Assembly: GCF_022870865.1 (NCBI RefSeq)
Contig: NZ_CP091508.1
Coordinates: 1,860,001 to 1,924,000, forward strand
Source of the DNA: Uruburuella testudinis
GTDB taxonomy: Bacteria > Pseudomonadota > Gammaproteobacteria > Burkholderiales > Neisseriaceae
Length of the DNA: 64,000 nucleotides
Direction of reading: 5' to 3'
Shown here: positions 36,909-45,569 of the stretch, piece by piece
Position numbering within the stretch: the first letter of the stretch is position 1
Layout: every line of letters starts with the position of its first letter
The notes under the pieces: model-generated
The model's input: the letters and a program-made list of their open reading frames with translations, nothing else
Databases searched by the model: none
Told to the model about the DNA's origin: nothing
Translations under genes and position numbers: made by a program

Positions 36909-37712
36909 ATGAAACGCATTCTCTTCAGCGCAGCATTGCTGTCGGCCGTTATCGGCAGCGCCCACGCCCATGAAATTTGGGTAGAAACCGCCCACACACA
37001 CGGCGGAGAAATTTTGAAAGCCGAATTGGGCTACGGCGACTTTCCCGAGCTGACGCCGATTCCGCAAGACCGCAAACATATTTTCAGCCAGCCCTTACAG
37101 CTGGTTACCGAAAAAGGCACTGAAAACCTGGTGCAAAAAGGCACGCACAATTATCAGTATCAAAGCAAAAAGCCTGTTGCCGAAGGCAGTTTTTTGGTGT
37201 TGGGCACCTACCGCCCCACTTTTTGGTCGAAAAACAGCGCCGGCTGGAAACAGCAAAACATGGTTGAAATGCCCGATGCCGAATACTGCGAACAAACCCG
37301 CATGTATGCTAAAAATATTGTAAACGTCGGCCATGAAAGCGCCGGCAAAACCGTAATTACCCGCCCCGCCGGCCAAGGTCTTGAAATCGTGCCGCTCGAT
37401 AACCCCGCCAACATCCGCGTGGGCGAAGCGTTTCCGGTCAAAGTGCTGTTTAACGGCGAACCGTTGCCCGGCGCCACCCTCACTGCCACCTTCGACGGCT
37501 TCAGCCAACCCGATCCGAAAGTGCATAAAGTGGAAGCACAGGCTTTTTCAGACACCACACTTGACGACGGCAGCACCCAAATCATCCCCTTGCGACAAGG
37601 CTTTTGGAAAGCCCGCGTGGTGCACAAATCACAGTTCCCCGATCAAAAAACCTGCCAGAATCTGGCCAGCTACGCCACGCTGACATTCCAAATCGGCCAC
37701 GCCCATCATTGA
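36909..37712 (+). CDS. DUF4198 periplasmic protein, copy 1
   Basis: A 267-residue exported protein with a signal peptide (1-20, SAHA). The mature part begins HEIWVETAHTHGG, contains GTYRPTFWSKNSAGWKQQ, an Ig-like segment FPVKVLFNGEPLPGATLTAT, and ends GHAHH. DUF4198/NikM-like proteins are linked to nickel, cobalt or other metal uptake. The His-rich ends and the Zur-like box just upstream point to zinc. A paralogue of the same length lies at 38148. AAGGAG is seven bases before ATG. Followed by a DUS terminator. Confidence 0.82.
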   Translation: MKRILFSAALLSAVIGSAHAHEIWVETAHTHGGEILKAELGYGDFPELTPIPQDRKHIFSQPLQLVTEKGTENLVQKGTHNYQYQSKKPVAEGSFLVLGTYRPTFWSKNSAGWKQQNMVEMPDAEYCEQTRMYAKNIVNVGHESAGKTVITRPAGQGLEIVPLDNPANIRVGEAFPVKVLFNGEPLPGATLTATFDGFSQPDPKVHKVEAQAFSDTTLDDGSTQIIPLRQGFWKARVVHKSQFPDQKTCQNLASYATLTFQIGHAHH

Positions 37713-37744
37713 CCGCCGCCTATAGCGGAATTCTGATATCTGCG

Positions 37745-37790
37745 ACAGGCCGTCTGAAACCCATATTTCACCCGGTTTCAGACGGCCTGT
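37745..37790 (+). terminator. DUS-pair terminator after DUF4198 copy 1
   Basis: ACAGGCCGTCTGAAAC pair, 33 bases beyond the stop. The rest of 37791-38048 has no gene. Confidence 0.65.
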
Positions 37791-38048
37791 AGCATACTGA
37801 ATTCTATTTATTCAAAAAATCAGCTGATATCTTTGCAAAACTCCTGTTGCAGCGGCGGCAATCGTTCGGTTAACGCCATTCCGATAACTGCCGGAATAAC
37901 GGCATGATAAATGCTTCTACCAAAACAGTATTTTACAAAAACCGGCACCGAAACTCTGGCTTACCTTACCGTGTGTGCCATGTTTCATCTTGCCGGCCGT
38001 TTTTTTTAAATCAGCATCCGCCATCAGTATGATACCGCTCCATATTTG

Positions 38049-38074
38049 GTAGTAATTATTAAAATATTTACTAC
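38049..38074 (+). promoter_or_regulatory. 26-bp palindrome upstream of DUF4198 copy 2
   Basis: GTAGTAATTATT and AATATTTACTAC are inverted with 11 of 12 positions matching around an AA centre, 74 bases before the start codon. It is not the Zur consensus. Likely an operator for an unidentified dimeric regulator. Confidence 0.45.
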
Positions 38075-38147
38075 AGTTTGTTTGAAGTCAAAACACTTTG
38101 GCCGGGCGTTCCTTACAATCCGCCCACACCCGTTTTTAAGGAAAAAA

Positions 38148-38951
38148 ATGAAACTGCTCTTATCAACCGCCCTGCTCGGTTTGGCCTTACCCGCTCACGC
38201 ACACGAAGTGTGGGTGAACGCGCCCGCCCATTTGCCCGCCGGCGCAGTGTTGCATGCCGATTTGGCTTATAACCACGACTTTCCCAACCCCGAAACCATA
38301 GCGGCCGACCGCGAACATATTTTTCTGCCCTTGCAACTTACCGGCGCCCACAGCAGCCGCAAGCTGACACAGCACGGCGAAAATTATCACTACACGTCTG
38401 CCAAGCCTTTAGCCCAAGGCACTTATTGGGTGAGCGCCACCTACCGCCCCACGTTTTGGAGCAAAAACGACAAAGGCTGGCAACAAGGCAGCCTGACCGA
38501 TGTGGCCGGCGCACATTATTGCGAGCGCAGTGAAATGTTTGGCAAAAGCCTGCTGGTTGCAGGCGGCGGCAAAGCAGATATGGCGGTTGCAAGCCGCGCC
38601 ATCGGCCAAACGCTGGAAATTGTGCCGCTGGCCGACCCGAACCAAGCCGCAACCGGCGCACTGTTTCCATTGCAAGTGCTGTATCAGGGCAAACCGCTGG
38701 CCGGCGCCACGGTCACAGCCACGGCAGACACGGTTGTGGAAAAAGATCTTGCCGCCACCCACGACCACCGCGAACCGCAGGCCTTTTCAGCAAAAACCGA
38801 TAAAGCGGGAAAAGTCAATCTGATTCCGCTGATTGAAGGCTTGTGGAAAGTGAAAATTGTGCATAAAACGCCGTTTGCCGACAGCGCCGTCTGCCAACAT
38901 TCGGTAAGCTATGCCACGCTGATTGTGCCGGTGGGCACTCAACGCCGTTAG
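38148..38951 (+). CDS. DUF4198 periplasmic protein, copy 2
   Basis: A 267-residue paralogue of the protein at 36909, sharing the signal peptide-HEVWV start, TYRPTFWSKNDKGWQQGS, YCERSEMF (YCEQTRMY in copy 1) and the Ig-like PLQVLYQGKPLAGATVTAT. It differs by a His-rich insert ATHDHREPQAF. ATG at 38148 follows AAGG; an earlier in-frame ATG lacks a signal sequence. The duplication is old, as much of the sequence has diverged. It lies behind a different palindrome from copy 1, suggesting separate control. Confidence 0.82.
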   Translation: MKLLLSTALLGLALPAHAHEVWVNAPAHLPAGAVLHADLAYNHDFPNPETIAADREHIFLPLQLTGAHSSRKLTQHGENYHYTSAKPLAQGTYWVSATYRPTFWSKNDKGWQQGSLTDVAGAHYCERSEMFGKSLLVAGGGKADMAVASRAIGQTLEIVPLADPNQAATGALFPLQVLYQGKPLAGATVTATADTVVEKDLAATHDHREPQAFSAKTDKAGKVNLIPLIEGLWKVKIVHKTPFADSAVCQHSVSYATLIVPVGTQRR

Positions 38952-38958
38952 GGTATTC

Positions 38959-39060
38959 TATAGATTCGGCAATTTTAATTCTAAAAATATTTTCTTAATT
39001 TCTATTTAAAAACAATTAGATTGATTAAAAAAATGTAGTTATTTAATTGCCGTTTCTATA
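38959..39060. repeat. Family D element, copy 4
   Basis: 102 bp, ends TATAGATTCGGCAATTTTAA and TTTAATTGCCGTTTCTATA, orientation opposite to copies 1-3. Its terminal TA is also the edge of the family C element next to it. Confidence 0.7.
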
Positions 39061-39222
39061 GGGTGTCCTGATGTGTCGATTTACGGATGCTTTTTGCCCC
39101 TGAAAACGCATCTGCTGCGTTAAAAAGCCTCGCAAGATGTCCAATCTTGCTGCGTTTTTTGCCTGGCATCTGCATTTTCAGGAACAAAAATCCCCTCATA
39201 AACGAATTGTCAGGACACCCTA
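39059..39222. repeat. Family C element (164 bp), copy 4
   Basis: Ends TAGGGTGTCCTGATGTGTCG and ATTGTCAGGACACCCTA, subfamily II, inverted relative to copies 1-3. It abuts family D, apparently inserted at that element's terminal TA. Confidence 0.85.
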
Positions 39223-39271
39223 GCCTTTAGCCACAATAAGCACCACCACTGATATTTGCCGATAAAGCATA

Positions 39272-39310
39272 ACAGGCCGTCTGAAAACCTTGGTTTCAGA
39301 CGGCCTGTTA
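39272..39310 (-). terminator. DUS-pair terminator after trmB
   Basis: AACAGGCCGTCTGAAAACC pair, 75 bases beyond the trmB stop. Confidence 0.6.
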
Positions 39311-39384
39311 TGTTTTATACCTCATACGCAGCAACACAACCGGATGATTGGTGCATCATATGATTCGCGGGTTATCAACAGAGG

Positions 39385-40095
39385 CTATTTTTTCACAAAC
39401 ACCAAATCCCACACCCCATGCCCCAAACGCTTGCCGCGTGCTTCAAACTTAGTTTCGGGGCGGTAAGCCGGCGTCGGCGCATAATCGGCAGCGCTGTTTC
39501 GCAATTCCTCAAAACCGTTCAACACTTCCAGCATCTGCACTGCATATTCTTCCCAATCAGTGGCCAGATGGATATAACCGCCCGCTTTCAGTTTCGGCAG
39601 CAATTTGGCCACAAACGGCGTTTGCACCAAGCGGCGTTTGTTGTGGCGCTTTTTGTGCCACGGGTCGGGGAAAAAAATGTGGATGCCGCCCAAGCTGCCG
39701 TCGGCCAGCATATTTTCCACCACTTCCACCGCATCGTGGCGCATCACACGGATGTTGGCCGCCTGCTCTTCTTCCATCAGTTTCAACAGATTGCCCACGC
39801 CGGGGCCGTGCACGTCGATGGCCAGAAAATCTTTTTCCGGCAGACGTTTGGCGATTTCCACCGTGGCCACGCCCATGCCGAAACCGATTTCCAATACTTT
39901 ATCATTATCGCGGCCAAAGCAGGTGTTTAAATCCACATGTTGCGGCTGATAGTCTAAACCGAATTGCGGCCACAGCGTATCGATGGCGCGTTGCTGCGCC
40001 GCCGTCATATGCCCCTGACGCAACACAAAACTGCGGATACTGCGCTTGTGTTCTGCGGCGGACGTTTGTTCTGAATATTGGTTTTGTTCAGTCAT
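39385..40095 (-). CDS. trmB: tRNA (guanine46-N7)-methyltransferase TrmB
   Basis: SAM-dependent enzyme making m7G46 in tRNA, 236 residues. RSFVLRQGHMTAAQQRAID is the family N-terminus, VLEIGFGMGVATVEIA the SAM motif, and IFFPDPWHKKRHNKRRL the conserved catalytic/tRNA-binding segment; YRPETKFEARGKRLGHGVWD closes the protein. Full length, single gene. Confidence 0.95.
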   Translation of the reverse strand: MTEQNQYSEQTSAAEHKRSIRSFVLRQGHMTAAQQRAIDTLWPQFGLDYQPQHVDLNTCFGRDNDKVLEIGFGMGVATVEIAKRLPEKDFLAIDVHGPGVGNLLKLMEEEQAANIRVMRHDAVEVVENMLADGSLGGIHIFFPDPWHKKRHNKRRLVQTPFVAKLLPKLKAGGYIHLATDWEEYAVQMLEVLNGFEELRNSAADYAPTPAYRPETKFEARGKRLGHGVWDLVFVKK

Positions 40096-40664
40096 GTTTA
40101 CTCAATAATTATCTAATCGGTTATTCTGCTCATTCAAAAAGCCAACCCTCAAGGCGGCGGGGGTGCAGACACGGGGTTGACCCGGCGGGCACTTCCACCC
40201 AATAAAACAGCCCTCTTCATATTCAGGCTGATGTCATCAAGTTGTTTCTTGAATGGGCATCAGGCCGTCTGAATGCTTCAATCCGTTTCCCACGATTCTT
40301 TCAGACGGCCTCAAATGATCTTGCCCGCCGTATTATACCTTATCGGCAACAACACAACAGCACCCCGCCTGCACGGGCAATCAGCAGCTTATCGGTTTAT
40401 CCGCCACGGCATGATGTTATCGCTGATATCGAATATTGATAGCATGTTCAAAGCGGCAATAAAATGCAGACTCGGCGCAATCACCGCCCACCCATTGCCC
40501 CCGCTTGCCGGCACACCTTTCTCTTTACGCATATCGTTTTCAGACGGCATTATCACTGCATATTAACAGTCAAAAAAAAAAGCCGATGCTTGAGGCCGTC
40601 TGAAATAAACATGCCGATATCGGCTATAATAAGGCCGTCTGAAATTACCGTTCCGAAAGCTTGC
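40096..40664. other. Non-coding region between trmB and mutL
   Basis: Contains several single DUS copies (about 40262, 40301, 40592, 40632) and a TATAAT box at 40625-40630, which may be the mutL -10. No gene with a ribosome binding site or family resemblance was found. Confidence 0.45.
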
Positions 40665-42614
40665 ATGAACCGCATCGCCGCCCTGCCCGACCACCTCATC
40701 AACCAAATCGCCGCCGGCGAAGTGGTGGAACGCCCCGCCAACGCACTGAAAGAAATCGTAGAAAACAGCATCGATGCCGGCGCAACCGAAATCGATGTCG
40801 AGCTCTCGGGCGGCGGTATCAAGCTGATACGCGTTACCGACAACGGCGCAGGCATTCATGCCGATGATATTGCGCTGGCACTCTCCCGCCACGCCACCAG
40901 CAAAATCGCCAGCCTTGCCGATTTGGAACACGTCGCCAGCATGGGCTTTCGCGGCGAAGGGCTGGCCAGCATTGCCTCCGTTTCACGCCTCACCCTCACC
41001 AGCCGCCGCGCCGGCAGCAGCCACGGCCAACGCATCAGCGCCACAGACGGCAAACTCAACCCCGGCGGCGCGGCGGCACACCCGGTCGGCACCACCGTAG
41101 AAGTGGGCGAACTGTTTTTCAACACCCCCGCGCGGCGCAAATTCCTCAAATCGGAAAGCACCGAATACGCCCATTGCGCCACCATGCTCGAACGCCTCGC
41201 GCTGGCTCATCCGCAAATTGCCTTTTCACTCAAACGCGACGGCAAAACCGTGTTCCACTACCCCGCCCAAAGCCTGCACCAACGCGTGGCGGCCATTATC
41301 GGCGAAGATTTTCAGACGGCCTCTATCGAAATCGACAGCGGCGAAGGCATCATGCGGCTGACCGGCGTGATTGCCAAACCCACATTTTCCAAAGGCAAAA
41401 GCAGCCAGCAATATTGCTTTGTCAACCGCCGTTTCGTGCGCGACAAAGTGATGCTGCATGCGGTCAAACAAGCCTACCGCGATGTACTCCACAACGCACT
41501 CACCCCCGCTTTTGTGCTGTTTCTCGAACTACCGCCCGAAAATGTCGACGCCAACGTGCACCCCACCAAAACCGAAGTCCGCTTCCGCGACAGCCAGGCC
41601 GTGCACCAACTGATATTCCACACCCTCAACAAAGCGCTGGCCGGCACCCGCGCCGACCAAACCGACAGCGTGGGCAATGCCGGGCAGGTGTTGCACCAAA
41701 TCATGGGCATTGAAACGCCGTCTGAAAACCCTTCAGACGGCCTCAAGCTGCAAACCACGCCTGTGCAAAACAGCTTCGGCAGCTTTGGCAACAGCGGCAA
41801 ATCCGCCCCTGCAGCCTACACACCCGCATCCCGAGTGCCGCAACAACGCGGCCTGAGCCTGCGCGAAAGCCAGGCGGCGCTCAACACCTATGCCGAGCTG
41901 TACCGCCCAACCGCCACGCCCGACGACATCGAATTAGAGCAATTCGAGCAAGCACGTTTCAACACCGGCAACAACAACGACAGGCCGTCTGAAAACCTTT
42001 CAGACGGCCATGAAACACCGCCCGACACCCCACCGCTGGGGTTTGCCATCGCCCAACTTTTAGGCATTTACATACTCGCCCAAGCCGAAGAGAGCCTGCT
42101 GCTAATCGACATGCACGCCGCCGCCGAACGCGTGAATTACGAAAAAATGAAAAGCCGCCGCACCGAAGCCGGCAGCCTGCCCGCACAACAACTGCTGATT
42201 CCCGTGACCTTCGCCGCCAGCCACGAAGAAGCCGCCGCCCTTGCCGACCACGGCGACACCCTGCGCGAATACGGGTTGGAGCTTTCCGACCTCGGCAACA
42301 ACACCCTCGCCGTCCGCGCCGTGCCGCAGATGCTCGGCAAAAGCGACGTAGCCGCACTCGCCCGCGACATGCTGCGCGAAGTTGCCGAACACGGCAGCGC
42401 CCAAAGCCTCGAAGCCCGTGAAAACGCCATCCTCAGCACCATGGCCTGCCACGGCTCCGTACGCGCCGGCCGCCAACTCACCCTGCCCGAAATGAACGCC
42501 CTTCTGCGCGACATGGAACGCACCCCCCGCAGCAACCAATGCAACCATGGCCGCCCCACCTGGATAAAACTGACCTTAAAAGAATTGGACGCGCTGTTTT
42601 TGCGCGGGCAGTAA
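40665..42614 (+). CDS. mutL: DNA mismatch repair protein MutL
   Basis: A 649-residue GHKL ATPase that couples MutS mismatch recognition to strand excision. The N-terminus has INQIAAGEVVERPANALKE, ENSIDAGAT, DNGAGIHADD and GFRGEGLASIASV. The C-terminal domain carries DMHAAAERVNYEKMK, matching the DQHA(x)2E(x)4E endonuclease motif with Gln to Met, so this MutL probably nicks DNA, as expected where MutH is absent. The linker (about 350-470) is low-complexity and contains two in-frame facing DUS pairs coding for PSENPSDG and PSENLSDG. ATG chosen from the conserved MNRIAALP start. Confidence 0.95.
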   Translation: MNRIAALPDHLINQIAAGEVVERPANALKEIVENSIDAGATEIDVELSGGGIKLIRVTDNGAGIHADDIALALSRHATSKIASLADLEHVASMGFRGEGLASIASVSRLTLTSRRAGSSHGQRISATDGKLNPGGAAAHPVGTTVEVGELFFNTPARRKFLKSESTEYAHCATMLERLALAHPQIAFSLKRDGKTVFHYPAQSLHQRVAAIIGEDFQTASIEIDSGEGIMRLTGVIAKPTFSKGKSSQQYCFVNRRFVRDKVMLHAVKQAYRDVLHNALTPAFVLFLELPPENVDANVHPTKTEVRFRDSQAVHQLIFHTLNKALAGTRADQTDSVGNAGQVLHQIMGIETPSENPSDGLKLQTTPVQNSFGSFGNSGKSAPAAYTPASRVPQQRGLSLRESQAALNTYAELYRPTATPDDIELEQFEQARFNTGNNNDRPSENLSDGHETPPDTPPLGFAIAQLLGIYILAQAEESLLLIDMHAAAERVNYEKMKSRRTEAGSLPAQQLLIPVTFAASHEEAAALADHGDTLREYGLELSDLGNNTLAVRAVPQMLGKSDVAALARDMLREVAEHGSAQSLEARENAILSTMACHGSVRAGRQLTLPEMNALLRDMERTPRSNQCNHGRPTWIKLTLKELDALFLRGQ

Positions 42615-42865
42615 CAACAGTTCATACTGTCGGCAACCGGAACAACATCTGCATCAGTGTTGTTCTTTTCTGCCGTTTCTGCATCATCAAACAAAGCCAC
42701 AATCAACCAAAAAAAAAACACAGATAAAACAACAGAGTAAAATCATTTATTCAATCCGCTAATGGACAAAATGGTTTTCAGACGGCCTGCAAAGTCGTTT
42801 GCCTGACCGCTTTCGCCATCCTCCGTATAGTTAGCTCAAAACAAGCTTTCAGGCCGTCTGAAAAT

Positions 42866-42963
42866 CATTCACAACAATCACCTAACTGCGTTGGTTCACC
42901 TTGCCGTACTCCTTGTACGGTCTTCAGCGTGCCGCCTTGTTGGCTTATTGTTATGAATGGCTG
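42866..42963. repeat. Family A element
   Basis: Ends CATTCACAACAATCACCTAA and TTATTGTTATGAATGGCTG with the usual core (GCCGTACTCCTTGTACGG). It lies in the 887-base gap after mutL. The stretch 42964-43501 is AT-rich and empty apart from the two inverted repeats below. Confidence 0.7.
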
Positions 42964-43110
42964 TATGCAACGCCCATGCCGTTGCTGCTATTGTTTTTGA
43001 TTTGCGGTTTTATATGACTACCCGATGCAATCGCTATAGTTACCACTATCGTTAAAATGTCGGGTTATTTTTTTGAGCAGACACCGACCGCTTGGCAAGT
43101 TAAAAAGCAT

Positions 43111-43132
43111 ACCTGTAAAAATATTTACAGGT
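43111..43132. promoter_or_regulatory. Perfect 22-bp palindrome upstream of the curli-like cluster
   Basis: ACCTGTAAA-AATA-TTTACAGGT, about 370 bases before the first gene. A symmetrical protein site or a short hairpin. Confidence 0.4.
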
Positions 43133-43428
43133 CGATTTTCTATTTATTCCACACCATTATTCCCCATACCGATATGCGTCAAACACAATACCGGCGCGGC
43201 TTAAAAATATTTTTATGCTATTAATGAATTTTTTAAAATATTCATACCCACTAAAATTTATTTGAACTTCTTTCCAATCCCTCACTCCTAGCAACAGAAA
43301 ACGAATAGCACATTGCTTTAATCATTTATTGTTAACTTATTGATTAAATATAAAAAGTGCTAAAGTTTTCTACGGTTGCGCAGCCGAATACGGGTTCTAC
43401 AGTCTCGCTTCAACAGTTTGACCGCCAC

Positions 43429-43456
43429 TTCAAACAAGCCATTGAGTTTGTTTGAA
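43429..43456 (+). promoter_or_regulatory. Hairpin in the leader of the curli-like cluster
   Basis: TTCAAACAA and TTGTTTGAA with a 10-base loop, 45 bases before the first gene. No clean -35/-10 pair was found nearby. Confidence 0.35.
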
Positions 43457-43501
43457 ATAAAACGGTTATATTTACTTTGAATTGCAAGAAAGGTTTGAAT
43501 C

Positions 43502-43846
43502 ATGAAAAAGCGTTCTATTTCTTTATTTTTGGGTTTGATGCTGGCTGCTACAGGTGTGCAGGCCGGTGGTCTTGGCGGCGGCCTAGGCGCAGCAGCGCTC
43601 GGAGGTAATGCTAACGGCACAGTTACCGTCGGCACTATTACCAATTCCAACGTTGATGCTACCGCAAATGCAACCGGTAAGGATTCTGAAGCCATGGCCG
43701 GCGGTGTGATTTCTGCCACACCGAAAGGCCAGCAAGGTGTCAACGCTAAAATAACGGTAGGTGTTATCGACAATTCTACGATTAGAGCCAAAGCCACTGC
43801 AAAAGATGGCGGAGCTGCTTATGCAGGCGGTGTGATTTCCAAGTAA
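43502..43846 (+). CDS. Small repetitive secreted protein (candidate fibre subunit 1)
   Basis: A 114-residue exported protein with a signal peptide 1-21 (ATGVQA). The mature part begins with a Gly-rich stretch (GGLGGGLGAAALGG), then has two imperfect repeats: 41-71 (VTVGTITNSNVDATANATG...AMAGGVIS) and 84-113 (ITVGVIDNSTIRAKATAKDG...YAGGVIS). Alternating small and beta-branched residues with Asn/Ser turns resemble beta-solenoid or amyloid-type repeats. AGAAAGG precedes ATG. Upstream of a gene sharing the NSTIRA motif and of a CsgG-like secretion lipoprotein. I know no named family; fibre subunit is inference. Confidence 0.7.
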   Translation: MKKRSISLFLGLMLAATGVQAGGLGGGLGAAALGGNANGTVTVGTITNSNVDATANATGKDSEAMAGGVISATPKGQQGVNAKITVGVIDNSTIRAKATAKDGGAAYAGGVISK

Positions 43847-44027
43847 TTTCCCCATCCATTTTATCTAAAAGCCGTCGGCATCAACCGATAGTGCCATTCA
43901 TCTGAATCAACAATACTTTGCAGGTCGGGCTTTGCCTGCCTCAGTCTCGGCCTGCATCGTATTTTCTGAAACAGATGCCGTTAGCGGCACACAGCCAATC
44001 ATTTTTCAGCTTAGCAGGAGCGATATC

Positions 44028-44612
44028 ATGAATATCCGACACCAACTGATATTGGGCACTTTGGGCAGCGCATTGCTTGCAGCCGCAGTTTCCACAACAG
44101 CAGCCCCCAACTCCATCACAGATAAAGGCTCCGTCAGCCAAAAAGCCAGCGTTGCGGCCAACAAACAAAAAATCAACACCGAGCAAATCAAAATCAACGG
44201 CCTGCAAGGCGGTAAAATCACCACCAAAGGCAATAAAATCATTGTGCAAGGCGGCACGATTGTATCGAAAGCGGGCGACAAAGAGCCTGCTATCCGCATC
44301 GACAACCCGAAAAACAAGCAGATTCTGATTCAAAACACCCGCATTCTTTCAGACGGCGTTACCCAAAACAATAAAAACGGCAGCGCCGGAATTGTGGTGA
44401 TTGAAAACAATCAGAAACAAGGCAACAACCAATCGCGCGTGCAGATTGACAACGTGCGGGTAGAAGCGCGCAACAGCACCATCCGCGCCCAATCCAGCAG
44501 TGGCGGCAGCGCTTGTGCCGGTGTGGTATGTACCGGCTTCGGTGATGATGATGACAGCGATATGGTGGTGAATATCCGTGGCAACAATACTTTTGAGGCT
44601 ATTTCAAAATGA
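44028..44612 (+). CDS. Secreted Asn/Gln-rich protein (candidate fibre subunit 2)
   Basis: A 194-residue exported protein with a signal peptide 1-26 (VSTTAA). The mature part is rich in Asn, Gln, Lys and Ile, with successive strand-turn rungs: GNKIIVQGGTIVSKAG, KNKQILIQNTRILSDG, SRVQIDNVRVEARN. It shares NSTIRAQSSSGGSACAGVV with the first protein (NSTIRAKATAKDGGAAYAGGV). Two Cys in SACAGVVC. Then an acidic GDDDDSD turn and VVNIRGNNTFEAIS. AGGAG lies seven bases before ATG. Its stop overlaps the CsgG-like gene start (ATGA). Inferred nucleator or co-subunit of a surface fibre or adhesin. Confidence 0.72.
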   Translation: MNIRHQLILGTLGSALLAAAVSTTAAPNSITDKGSVSQKASVAANKQKINTEQIKINGLQGGKITTKGNKIIVQGGTIVSKAGDKEPAIRIDNPKNKQILIQNTRILSDGVTQNNKNGSAGIVVIENNQKQGNNQSRVQIDNVRVEARNSTIRAQSSSGGSACAGVVCTGFGDDDDSDMVVNIRGNNTFEAISK

Positions 44613-45559
44613 GCGCACGGTCTATTCTGAAAACCCTTACTGCCTGCGGCGCTCTTTTTACGCTGAGCGCATGCAGCACCGCAACATTGCAGGCCACGCG
44701 CGCGCATTATGCCTCGGAAAACAGCCGCAATAAAACGCAGGAAGTAGCCGATGCGCGGGCACAGCAAATCAGCGACGGCAGCACGTTTTACGGCAAAAAG
44801 CTGCAATGTTTGAGCGATTTGCACAAAGATTTCTTTTTGGCACAGCGTGAAGCCCTATTGAAATCGGGTGAAGCGAAAGGCGAAGGCTGGTTCCGCATGG
44901 CGGTGGCACCGATTCGCGACAAAACCGGTAAAGTGTTTGATCTCAATTCTACCGTGCTGTCAGATATGGTGATGGACTCGCTGGCACATTTTAAATATTT
45001 CGATGTGGTCGAAACCCCGCTCTATCCCGACGGGCTTACCGACTCACGCAATAATTTCCTCGACCCGCGCTATGTGATGCCCAACGGCATTATTCAGAAT
45101 TTTTCATCAACCATGACCACCTTGCAGCATTTGCCGGTGGGCACTATCTTCCCCTCTAATTACTACATCAGCGGCGCGGTAACCCAATACGATGAAACCA
45201 ACGTATTGCCCACCAATAAAGACATCGGCGTAGATATCTACCAATATCAGTTTTCACACAACACCCAAGCCATCACCGCCACCGTCAATCTGCGCCTGAT
45301 TGATTCATGGACCGGTGCTGTGGTGCGCATGCCTGAAAATAACGACTTAGCCAGCGTCAGCATGACCAATACATTCTATACCATCAAAACCGGCAACAAC
45401 TTTTTCCGTCTTATCGGCACCAAAGATTACGGTATTGATTACTCGGTGGAAGTAGGTGACCCGAAAACCGCCGCCGTAAAAGAAATGGTGGATAAAGGCG
45501 TGTATCAGCTGCTCGAAAAATTCCTGCGCCCCTACCAAGTGCGTGAGTCTGATTGCTAG
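44609..45559 (+). CDS. CsgG/HfaB-like outer-membrane secretion lipoprotein
   Basis: A 316-residue lipoprotein with lipobox LSAC (Cys22). The mature domain follows the CsgG layout: MAVAPIRDKTGKVFDLNSTV then a helix (compare the CsgG pore-loop region before its SNFSTAV), YYISGAVTQYDETN (CsgG IMVEGSIIGYESN), YQFSHNTQAITATVNLRLID (CsgG YQLDQIAVNLRVVN), WTGAVV, and a final helix KEMVDKGVYQLLEKFL. It probably forms an oligomeric outer-membrane channel exporting the two small proteins encoded upstream. Nearer in size to Caulobacter HfaB than to CsgG. Overlaps the upstream gene by 4 bases. The match is by eye. Confidence 0.75.
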   Translation: MSARSILKTLTACGALFTLSACSTATLQATRAHYASENSRNKTQEVADARAQQISDGSTFYGKKLQCLSDLHKDFFLAQREALLKSGEAKGEGWFRMAVAPIRDKTGKVFDLNSTVLSDMVMDSLAHFKYFDVVETPLYPDGLTDSRNNFLDPRYVMPNGIIQNFSSTMTTLQHLPVGTIFPSNYYISGAVTQYDETNVLPTNKDIGVDIYQYQFSHNTQAITATVNLRLIDSWTGAVVRMPENNDLASVSMTNTFYTIKTGNNFFRLIGTKDYGIDYSVEVGDPKTAAVKEMVDKGVYQLLEKFLRPYQVRESDC

Positions 45560-45569
45560 GAGCAAAAAA

